Of a stretch of DNA of 23,584 bases, positions 6,871-13,350 are shown one piece after another. Each line of letters opens with the position of its first letter. Position 1 is the first letter of the stretch. The DNA comes from Leptofilum sp050292445 (GTDB lineage Bacteria; Chloroflexota; Anaerolineae; Promineifilales; Promineifilaceae). A program made the translations under genes and the position numbers. Below the pieces are notes generated by a model that was given only the letters and a program-made list of their open reading frames with translations, searched no databases and was not told where the DNA came from. Where the stretch lies: NCBI GenBank assembly GCA_050292445.1, contig JBNKLQ010000071.1:1-23584 (forward strand), read 5' to 3'.

Positions 6871-7977
6871 ATGGAAAACCCTTTTTTGCAACGGCCGTTT
6901 CCCGTCAATCCTTCCATGAATCAAGTGCGCATCATTGACCTGCCGGGATTGGCTGTGCCGAATTGGGCGCGGGGCCAAACGGGCTTCCAGCTGCTTTCCA
7001 GTTTTGCCCTGCGCCAGCGAATAGAAGCTGCTGCTGCTCAGCTTCAGCTTGATCCCAACGATCCCAACTTGTTACAAAGGTATGACGCGTGCCTGACGGC
7101 CGTTTCCCCTCAAATCCGTACCACAGCCGAAACAATTGCCCAGGATTACGGCCGTTCCCTGGCCTATCTGCTGCTGACCCTCAAGCGAGGCGATGCCATC
7201 AACCAGCAGGCGCGGCCCGATTGGCAGCCGGTTCATTGGGCGTTTTGGCAGCAGATTGAGACGGTGTGGCTGGGCGGCGGCTTGTTGTCCGGGAAATTGG
7301 GGCAGACGGCCGTTCCTCTGGCGCGTGATCTCATTCAACAAAGTGGATTTCCTGATTTTCAGCTGCACTTGGCATCAAACGGCCGTCATCTGCCGCTGCT
7401 GGGAATGGGGCGAATGGCCCCAAGGGGCACGACGATGATGCTGTTGTTTGATTTTGGGCAAACGGCCGTTAAGCGGGCCATTGCCCATTACCAGGATTTG
7501 CAGCTTACTCAGCTTGAGCTGATACCCAATCTGCCCGTTCCCTGTGAAAACGTCCTGCAACCGAGTCTGGAGCTGGCAGAGATTGCTCTTTTTGCCGACT
7601 GGTTGTTGGATGTATTGGCGACGACCTGGCAAGAAACGGCCGTTGCCTATCCCGATCTTAGCAATACGGTGGCGGTAAGCTTGGCCTGTTATTTGTTGGA
7701 CGGCCAGCCGCGCCTAGAAGATGTGGGTTGTTACGGCCGTTTGCAGTATCTCACCGCACATCTAAACCAGTTTTTAACCGAAGGGCTTTCTCGACGGTTG
7801 GGACAACCTGTCTCCATAAATCCGTGGCATGATGGCCAGGCCGCTGCGCTAACCCAGGCCGGTATGACGCAAACGGCCGTGCTCACCTTCGGTACGGCGA
7901 TTGGCGTTGGCTTTCCACCGGCAACGAATGCACCATATTCCCTCAGTTCTTCTTTGATCATTCAACCCACAGTTTGA
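6871..7977 (+). CDS. Uncharacterised protein, possible actin-fold (ROK/hexokinase-like) ATPase
   Basis: I do not recognise this 368-residue protein with certainty. It has no signal peptide or membrane segment. Two glycine-rich turns suggest an actin/hexokinase-type nucleotide-binding fold: DFGQTAVK (residues 194-201), which resembles the phosphate-1 loop of sugar kinases, and FGTAIGVGF (340-348), which resembles their GTG-IG-GF turn. WLGGGLLSG near residue 133 is a further Gly-rich turn. This is inference from short motifs and could be wrong. The gene carries nine ACGGCCGT palindromes, the densest run in the window, and they supply several TAV and NGR tripeptides, including TAV in the first motif. 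No clear ribosome site precedes ATG 6871; ATG 6916 is an alternative start. moeA follows 13 nt downstream on the same strand. Confidence 0.6.
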   Translation: MENPFLQRPFPVNPSMNQVRIIDLPGLAVPNWARGQTGFQLLSSFALRQRIEAAAAQLQLDPNDPNLLQRYDACLTAVSPQIRTTAETIAQDYGRSLAYLLLTLKRGDAINQQARPDWQPVHWAFWQQIETVWLGGGLLSGKLGQTAVPLARDLIQQSGFPDFQLHLASNGRHLPLLGMGRMAPRGTTMMLLFDFGQTAVKRAIAHYQDLQLTQLELIPNLPVPCENVLQPSLELAEIALFADWLLDVLATTWQETAVAYPDLSNTVAVSLACYLLDGQPRLEDVGCYGRLQYLTAHLNQFLTEGLSRRLGQPVSINPWHDGQAAALTQAGMTQTAVLTFGTAIGVGFPPATNAPYSLSSSLIIQPTV

Positions 7978-7990
7978 TACACTAGGGTCC

Positions 7991-9265
7991 ATGCCTGAAT
8001 TTTTTAATGTTTTACCCCCAGATGAAGCCCGTGATCTATTATTTGGCCATTTAACGGCCGTTCTCCCCAACGAGACGATCCCGACCCAGCAAGCTAATGG
8101 ACGGGTGCTGGCCACTGCCAGCACAGCACCGCACGCCTTGCCCCAATTCCGCCGCAGCACAATGGATGGTTACGCCGTACGCGCCGCCGACACCTTTGGT
8201 GCCTCAGAAAGTTTGCCTGCCTTTTTGCAGGTGGTGGGTGAAGTGCCGATGGGCCAACCCGCCGCTGTGGAACTAGGCGTAGGTCAGGCAACTATCGTCC
8301 ACACCGGCGGCATGATTCCGGCTTCGGCTGATGCGGTGGTGCAAATTGAGCATACACAGTTGGTGAGCGGTGAACAATCTCCAATCTCCAATCTCCAATC
8401 TCCTGCAGTTCCGTTTGAAATTGAGGTGCTAAAGTCCGTGGCGGTGGGCCAAAACGTGCTGCAAGTAGGGGAAGATGTCCGTCTGGGGGCAGAAATTTTA
8501 CCAGCAGGCCACATTTTACGGCCGCAAGACATAGGTGGCTTGCTAGCTTTGGGCATTATGACGGTTGAAGTCGTTCGCCATCCGCGCGTGGGTATTTTGG
8601 CTACGGGTGATGAGGTTATCGCCCCGGAAGAATCTGCTGGGCCAGGGCAAATTCGGGACATTAACAGCTACACGGTGGCTGGATTGGTGGAGCAGGCGGG
8701 TGGTGTGCCTATTTTGGGTGGGATCATTCCAGATGATTTTGCGGCGCTAGAAACGGCCGCTGCCAACTTGCTGGCCGAAACCGACATGCTGGTCATGTCT
8801 GCTGGCTCCTCTGTGAGCGTGCGCGACATGACCGTGCAGGTGATTGAAAATCTAGGCAAGCCTGGTGTGCTGCTGCATGGCGTAGCCACACGTCCTGGCA
8901 AGCCCACTATCGTGGGCGTGGTGAATGGCAAGCCGGTGCTGGGCCTGCCTGGCAACCCCGTCTCCGCCATGGTGCAGTTTGATATGTTTGGTGTGCCTGC
9001 CATTTACCATTTGCAGGGCGTGAAAAAGATGCCGCGTCGCGGATTGGTCTGGGCACAGCTCAGCCAAAACATCGCCAGCGAAAGTGGCCGGGAAGATTAT
9101 GTACCTGCTCGCCTGGAAGATGGTGCTAACGGATTGTTGGCCGTCCCTGTTTTTGGGAAAAGCAACCTCATTTACACGTTGGTCAATGCCGACGGGCTAA
9201 TCAAAGTGCCGCTCAACAGAGGTGGCCTGCTGGCCAGTGACTGGGTTGAAGTCCGTCTGTTTTAA
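7991..9265 (+). CDS. moeA: Molybdopterin molybdenumtransferase MoeA
   Basis: This 424-residue protein has the MoeA layout: domain entry with QFRRSTMDGYAVRA (about 51-64), GGMIPASADAVV (about 104-115), the ATGDE motif (about 203-207), GPGQIRDINSY, a LHGVATRPGKPT loop (about 296-307) and GLPGNPVSA (about 317-325). MoeA inserts molybdate into adenylated molybdopterin, the last step of molybdenum cofactor synthesis, in the cytoplasm. The usual GGVSVGxxD stretch reads GSSVSVRDMT, a variant I associate with a gephyrin-like MoeA subgroup, though I could not check this. Four tandem CAATCTC heptads add a QSPISNLQSP loop near residues 129-138. AGGGT precedes the ATG. The product could serve the molybdoenzyme implied by the Fe-S/NrfD subunit at the left edge. 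A strong terminator follows. Confidence 0.93.
   Translation: MPEFFNVLPPDEARDLLFGHLTAVLPNETIPTQQANGRVLATASTAPHALPQFRRSTMDGYAVRAADTFGASESLPAFLQVVGEVPMGQPAAVELGVGQATIVHTGGMIPASADAVVQIEHTQLVSGEQSPISNLQSPAVPFEIEVLKSVAVGQNVLQVGEDVRLGAEILPAGHILRPQDIGGLLALGIMTVEVVRHPRVGILATGDEVIAPEESAGPGQIRDINSYTVAGLVEQAGGVPILGGIIPDDFAALETAAANLLAETDMLVMSAGSSVSVRDMTVQVIENLGKPGVLLHGVATRPGKPTIVGVVNGKPVLGLPGNPVSAMVQFDMFGVPAIYHLQGVKKMPRRGLVWAQLSQNIASESGREDYVPARLEDGANGLLAVPVFGKSNLIYTLVNADGLIKVPLNRGGLLASDWVEVRLF
8375..8402. repeat. Four tandem CAATCTC heptads inside moeA
   Basis: Four perfect copies of the 7-nt unit CAATCTC are read in frame as QSPISNLQS. The same unit recurs in a glycosyltransferase gene at 21114-21141. 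The insert lies in a region where MoeA proteins vary in length, so it is probably tolerated. Confidence 0.85.
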
Positions 9266-9268
9266 GAA

Positions 9269-9306
9269 AAAACACCCTTGTTTGCAGACACAAACAAGGG
9301 TGTTTT
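9269..9306. terminator. Bidirectional intrinsic terminator between moeA and the convergent secreted-protein gene
   Basis: AAAACACCCTTGTTTG (9269-9284) and CAAACAAGGGTGTTTT (9291-9306) are perfect 16-nt complements around a 6-nt loop. On the plus strand the stem ends in TTTT; on the minus strand it is followed by a six-T run. It starts 3 nt after the moeA stop and lies 45 nt beyond the stop of the convergent gene, so it can end both transcripts. Confidence 0.9.
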
Positions 9307-9351
9307 CATGGCCTGGCTAAACGTTAGCCAGAATTCAGGTCAGGATTGGTC

Positions 9352-10659
9352 TTATGGTGCGGTTGCCGTGAACAATATGGGCAGGCCGGTGACGACCTCG
9401 GCACATTTGTCATGGTTACCAACGTTTGGACCAGAGACGAAGACCAAAGAATCCCATTCGCCTTCAGAACCAACGCAGCTAACTTCATCACCAATTGCCA
9501 GTTCCATTGCACCTACCTCAGCGCTTAAACCGCCATCGGCTGTAACGGAGGCGCTGCCGGTGCCGTCATCCTGTCCATTGTAGAAGACAGATTGACCAAA
9601 GCTGGTGGGTTCCAGCAGGCCGGCAGAGTTGAATTCTGTGCCAACCAGAATGTTAAGCGTGGCGGTATCACCAACTGCAACTGACCCAGCGTTCCAGGTC
9701 AATGATTCTTTAACCATGCCATCGAATGGATCAGACACTGGCAAAATAGTGACATTGCCTGGATCATCTGTTTCAAATGGTTGGGCTTCGTTGCTAAAGG
9801 TGTCTTCAACGACCACGTTCGTCAATTCCGTGCCGCCGCAGTTTTCCACTTCGATGGTTACCAGGAAATAGAAGAGATTTTCTTCATCCCCATTGTTTTC
9901 ACCCTGAACCGCCACCGGAATAATGCCATCAGACAAGAATAGGTCGTCCGAGGTACGGAAGGGGCCATCCAGCGTCTTCGTTAATTTCAGACAAGGTTCT
10001 GCCGGTGCAGTTGCCGTTGGCGTTGGCGGAATGGGCGTGTTGGTAGATGTCGGTGGCACAGGCGTGTTGGTAGCTGTTGGTGGCACCGGTGTATTGGTGG
10101 GGGTTGTAGATGGTTCTGGTGTGTTGGTTGGCGTTGGTGGCGGCGGCGTATTGGTTGGCGTGCTTGTTGGTGGCACGGGGGTATTGGTAGGTGTGTTGGT
10201 AGCCGTTGGCACGATGGGGGTATTGGTTGGCGTGCTGGTTGGCGTGGGCGGTGGCCCATCGCAGGGACCCAACTCATCGGTGACTTTCATGTCGTTAGAC
10301 TGTGCCCCAATGCGAATAACTTCGGTTAGCGGGAACGGAATGCCCAGCGCGACGTAATCCAAAGGAATGACAATCGTTTCATTGGCTTCCATAGGCACAG
10401 TGATAATGAAATATTCACCCAAAACGATAAGGCGAATCGCTTCTTCGCCGGGTTCATCTGAAAGGTTGACCACGGTCAGGGAGCCGCTTTCACAATTTAA
10501 GTCTAGACTGAGTCGTGTAATGATTTGGTTGCCAGCGGGTCGCGTTGCATCGGGATCGCCATTGGCGCTGGCAAAATTTACTTGCCAAAAGCTGAGAGCG
10601 AATAAGGCAATAAACCCGGTTAGCAGCAGTAACAATGTTGGTTTTATTTTATGGTGCAT
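9352..10659 (-). CDS. Secreted Pro/Thr-rich surface protein with DUF11-like C-terminal region
   Basis: The 435-residue protein starts at the ATG at 10659, with GGAGG 6 nt upstream; a start 24 nt further out lacks this. A signal peptide (about residues 1-32: basic start, run of leucines, ASA-type cleavage site) shows export. Residues about 40-135 form a small beta-rich domain containing two of its few cysteines. About 140-230 is a low-complexity PT/PPTSTPTNTP repeat, typical of Chloroflexota surface proteins and likely an extended, perhaps glycosylated spacer. The C-terminal part (about 235-435) resembles DUF11/CARDB-type beta-sandwich repeats (LTNVVVEDTFS, TLNILVGTEF). There is no LPXTG motif or C-terminal membrane anchor. 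Unlike its neighbours, the gene has no ACGGCCGT site. Function is unknown; a surface or matrix role is inferred. Confidence 0.85.
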   Translation of the reverse strand: MHHKIKPTLLLLLTGFIALFALSFWQVNFASANGDPDATRPAGNQIITRLSLDLNCESGSLTVVNLSDEPGEEAIRLIVLGEYFIITVPMEANETIVIPLDYVALGIPFPLTEVIRIGAQSNDMKVTDELGPCDGPPPTPTSTPTNTPIVPTATNTPTNTPVPPTSTPTNTPPPPTPTNTPEPSTTPTNTPVPPTATNTPVPPTSTNTPIPPTPTATAPAEPCLKLTKTLDGPFRTSDDLFLSDGIIPVAVQGENNGDEENLFYFLVTIEVENCGGTELTNVVVEDTFSNEAQPFETDDPGNVTILPVSDPFDGMVKESLTWNAGSVAVGDTATLNILVGTEFNSAGLLEPTSFGQSVFYNGQDDGTGSASVTADGGLSAEVGAMELAIGDEVSCVGSEGEWDSLVFVSGPNVGNHDKCAEVVTGLPILFTATAP

Positions 10660-11087
10660 TGAGGTCCTCCATTTTCTTTTCAATGTAATATGTAATTCAC
10701 AAAAAGTATTTTGACTAGAACAGGTCAGAATTTGTGAATTCCTTGAGTGAAAGCGTAGAAATGGTTACTTGTTAGCTCAAAGAATTTTTGCGTTTTCACT
10801 TAATGTGTTTCAGGGGCAAAAATTACATCAGGTTTCAAACTGGGCTTGCGATGGTTAGTTATTTAACTTAGGCAAGGGCACATCTCCTTTCTTTGGCTTG
10901 TCGTATTCGGCACAAAGCAGCAAAGGACAACAAACTTTTAGGTGTTTACACCAATCTCTCCCAAGTTAGATGTAGTTTTAAGTTTTATGGAAATTTTATT
11001 TTCAGGACACTGACGGCCGTATTGTAGAGGAGAACGGCCGTTATCGTCAACCGTAAGGAGAAAATTTTAAGTTAGGACTGCATCCGA
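10660..11087. other. 428-nt intergenic region with hairpins upstream of the secreted-protein gene
   Basis: I see no gene here. The region holds a 10-bp inverted repeat (AATTCACAAA 10694-10703 with TTTGTGAATT 10731-10740), the dispersed hairpin element copy B (10747-10799), a small GGTGT-TT-ACACC palindrome near 10940, and two ACGGCCGT palindromes near 11012 and 11034. It must contain the minus-strand promoter of the secreted protein, but I could not place it. I looked for known riboswitch cores and could not support one. Confidence 0.5.
10747..10799. repeat. Dispersed hairpin element, copy B
   Basis: It starts with the same 17 nt as copy A at 4977-5028 (GTGAAAGCGTAGAAATG) and ends with the matching arm TTTTTGCGTTTTCAC. 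The copies are 53 and 52 nt long. The central 18-20 nt differ while both ends are kept, which favours a structural or recognition role for the stem. This copy lies about 90 nt upstream of the secreted-protein start. Confidence 0.7.
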
Positions 11088-12044
11088 CTATGGTTCCTTA
11101 ACCGAAAGATTCTTCTCTTTGCTGCGCTGTACCGTGCTGAAAATATAAATCGGTGCGCCAAGGAAGCCGGAGATCCGTTCGATGGCAAAGACAAGCAGCG
11201 TGAGAGCCACGGCTTGTTCATCGCTGAGTCCGGTGCTGGTGAACAGCAGGGGGGCTAAGCCTTCGCGGATGCCCAGGCCGCCAATGGAGGGCATCAAAAT
11301 GGCCAAGGACAGGAAGGGGATAACGAGGAAGTAATGGGTGAAGGGTACCGTGTAACCAAGGGCCAGTCCGGCGGCGGCAAACCAGCCAATTTGCATTAGA
11401 TTAAAGAGAAGCGAGACGCCCATTGCCTGCCAGACGGCCGTCCAGCCACACGCTTGTACGGCTAAAATGACCCCATCTACCTTTTGCCAAATTGGTTGCA
11501 AAAACGGTGGCAAGCGCCGCCCCAGCCCGCGCACCAGACGGCCTTCCAGCACCACAAAGCCACCAATGAGACCAATGAGGCAAACGGCCGTTGTTTGCCA
11601 AAGCAGCGTGGGGGGAAAATTGTCTGGCCGGAAGGGCAGCGCTGCCAGCCCAATCATGAACAGGGCCAGCAAGCCAGTGGCCCGATCCACCAGGACGGTG
11701 CCTGCGGCCGTTTGGGCCGGTACATCTTGCGCTGCTTCGACCGCACGAACGACATCACCGCTAAAGCCGGAAGGCAGCACGGAGTTGAAGAAGTTGGCGG
11801 CAAAATAGAGGGATACCAGACGGCCAAACCTAATGGGGGCACCGATGCCACGTAGCAGCAGCAGCCAACGGTAGGCTCGCACAATCAGACTGGCGTTCAC
11901 CAGCACGAAGCCAAGCAACACCCACCCCAGGTTAGCTTGCAGCAGCCGCTGGCCTATATCAGAAAAATCAACCTGGCTAGAGACGTACAACAGAGCCAGG
12001 ACAGTAAAGCTAATTTTGATGATGGTGCCAATATGTTTGCGCAT
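11088..12044 (-). CDS. Lysylphosphatidylglycerol synthase TM-region/AglD-like membrane protein (flippase-like)
   Basis: From ATG 12044 the protein has 318 residues. A TTG at 12083 extends the frame, but those residues come from an inverted repeat and are unlikely to be real. There are about eight hydrophobic segments, and the conserved family pattern is visible: FANFFNSVLPSGFSGDVVRA (about residues 78-97) and LSLAILMPSIGGLGIREG (about 257-274). This is the UPF0104/DUF2156-less LPG-synthase membrane family, often annotated as a flippase-like domain and found beside glycosyltransferases. Family knowledge does not fix the substrate; movement or modification of a lipid-linked intermediate is a reasonable guess. 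It lacks the soluble aminoacyl-transferase domain of MprF. It follows the C39-LysM gene on the same strand, separated by a hairpin, and faces the GT-C cluster. Confidence 0.85.
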   Translation of the reverse strand: MRKHIGTIIKISFTVLALLYVSSQVDFSDIGQRLLQANLGWVLLGFVLVNASLIVRAYRWLLLLRGIGAPIRFGRLVSLYFAANFFNSVLPSGFSGDVVRAVEAAQDVPAQTAAGTVLVDRATGLLALFMIGLAALPFRPDNFPPTLLWQTTAVCLIGLIGGFVVLEGRLVRGLGRRLPPFLQPIWQKVDGVILAVQACGWTAVWQAMGVSLLFNLMQIGWFAAAGLALGYTVPFTHYFLVIPFLSLAILMPSIGGLGIREGLAPLLFTSTGLSDEQAVALTLLVFAIERISGFLGAPIYIFSTVQRSKEKNLSVKEP

Positions 12045-12059
12045 AAAGTTTTGAGGGAG

Positions 12060-12110
12060 CCTCCCGCAGGTTTCATAAACCAATTGTTCTTTTGAAAATT
12101 CTGCGGGAGG
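12060..12110. repeat. Inverted repeat between the C39-LysM gene and the flippase-like gene
   Basis: CCTCCCGCAG (12060-12069) and CTGCGGGAGG (12101-12110) are perfect 10-nt complements around a 31-nt loop; extra pairing TTTC/GAAA extends the stem after small bulges. It fills most of the gap between two minus-strand genes. With no T-run it may be an mRNA processing or stability structure rather than a terminator. Confidence 0.65.
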
Positions 12111-12119
12111 GTGGGATGG

Positions 12120-13115
12120 TTAAAGAGGTTGTGGGCGTGGCACTTTGATTTTGGGATCGGCGATGGCCGCTGTGCGTGGTCCGGCAGGTTCTGCCTGCTC
12201 GGCAGCGGGCAGGGGGATTTCCAAGCGTTGTCCCACATACAGTTGGGCGTTGGGCTGATTGTTAAATACCTGGATCGCTCGCCAGCGCAGCGAATCGTTG
12301 TAGTAGCGGCGCGCGATGCCGCTGTAGGTGTTGCCATGGACCACGGTATGAATTTCCACTTGCTTGCCCCAGTCACCGACGCGGTTTAGCCAGTAAACGG
12401 CCGTTTCCCCATCTTCTAAATCAGGCTCAGACGCACCTTCATAGGCAGCCAGCGCCAAAATGCGACGGCGCAACTCGCCATCAACGGCAATGGCATTGAG
12501 TGCCTCTTCCCTTTCTTTTTTGCCTTCGGTAGCAATGACTTCAGTTTCTTCTACGTCGCCCACAAACGGATAGCTGTAGTCGGGTATGAGACAGCCAAAA
12601 TTGTCGTTTTCCGTGTAGTGGAAGCCGCCCCAGCCGTCCAAAAACTGTTTGTTGCTAAAGCGGAAATATTCACCTTTAGAACGTTGTGCCCACAAACCGA
12701 AGAGCGGGTCATGGACGTAAACATGATCGTCATCATAGCCGGTGACCACCAAAAAGTGACCATATTCAAACTGGTTGCCAGTGAGCTTAATCCACGGCTT
12801 ATATTTGACCAGGGCAATAAAGGCGTGGCCGTCGTCGATGTTTTGGCGCAGTTTTTGCAGCGCCTGATTGGCATTGGCATATTTGGTATAGGTCAGGGTA
12901 AGCTGCCCGGCACCCCACGCAGCATTTTTTAAATCAGGAATGTAAGTGAATTTGGGACGCACCCCGATGTAAGTGTAAAGTTCATCCGGGGTGATAGCCA
13001 CGCGCTTGCCGTTAAGCAGCATAGCGACGCTGGTGGGGCCGCAGTCGCCGGAATGGTCTTTGGCATCTTTGTCCCATTGGGAACGATACGGTATTTGCAG
13101 CTTTTTTTCGGTCAT
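12120..13115 (-). CDS. C39-like cysteine peptidase with C-terminal LysM domain
   Basis: The 331-residue protein starts at ATG 13115, with GGAG 8 nt upstream. The N-terminal domain (about 1-185) is a papain-like C39-type fold. Catalytic C25 sits in SGDCGPTSVAML, H120 in YGHFLVVTGYD and D136 in VHDP, so the triad looks complete. A Lys/Glu-rich linker (about 190-250) leads to one LysM domain (about 256-302: VVHGNTYSGIARRYY through VGQRLEIPL), which binds glycan such as peptidoglycan. C39 peptidases usually cut leader peptides at double-glycine sites; this kind of stand-alone domain with LysM may instead act on peptides or wall material. No signal peptide is visible, which is odd for a wall-binding protein. 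It lies divergent from the GT-C genes and may form an operon with the flippase-like gene downstream. Confidence 0.87.
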   Translation of the reverse strand: MTEKKLQIPYRSQWDKDAKDHSGDCGPTSVAMLLNGKRVAITPDELYTYIGVRPKFTYIPDLKNAAWGAGQLTLTYTKYANANQALQKLRQNIDDGHAFIALVKYKPWIKLTGNQFEYGHFLVVTGYDDDHVYVHDPLFGLWAQRSKGEYFRFSNKQFLDGWGGFHYTENDNFGCLIPDYSYPFVGDVEETEVIATEGKKEREEALNAIAVDGELRRRILALAAYEGASEPDLEDGETAVYWLNRVGDWGKQVEIHTVVHGNTYSGIARRYYNDSLRWRAIQVFNNQPNAQLYVGQRLEIPLPAAEQAEPAGPRTAAIADPKIKVPRPQPL

Positions 13116-13145
13116 CGTTACTACTCCTTCAATAAATTAAGAGGG

Positions 13146-13187
13146 ACACAGAGTTACACAGAGAAAACACGGAGTTACACGGAGAAA
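13146..13187. repeat. Tandem 21-nt repeat in the divergent intergenic region
   Basis: Two 21-nt copies (ACACAGAGTTACACAGAGAAA and the same with AG changed to GG twice) stand side by side. The 13116-13350 gap also holds one ACGGCCGT palindrome near 13253 and must contain the promoters of two divergent genes. A related ACAGAG-type repeat surrounds the start codon at 15057. Confidence 0.8.
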
Positions 13188-13350
13188 AGAGAGAACATCT
13201 GGTAAATCTGCGCAATCTGTTGATGTTAATTCACCGTAAATTGATCATATCAACGGCCGTCATTTTATCTGCTTTGTGGTGGGGTTGCCATTACCAAGAA
13301 TAGGACATTCGTTGTCAGATTCATGAACAGCCACTTATAATCAGCCCCCT

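Noticed and set aside
9923..10357. Gly/Val repeat protein (VGVGGTGVLV) on the plus strand
   Set aside because: It is the antisense of the Pro/Thr repeat of the secreted protein, which has a signal peptide and a good ribosome site.
10684..11087. Riboswitch or small RNA in the long intergenic region
   Set aside because: I compared it with remembered cores of c-di-GMP, cobalamin and similar riboswitches on both strands and found no convincing match; only the hairpins can be supported.
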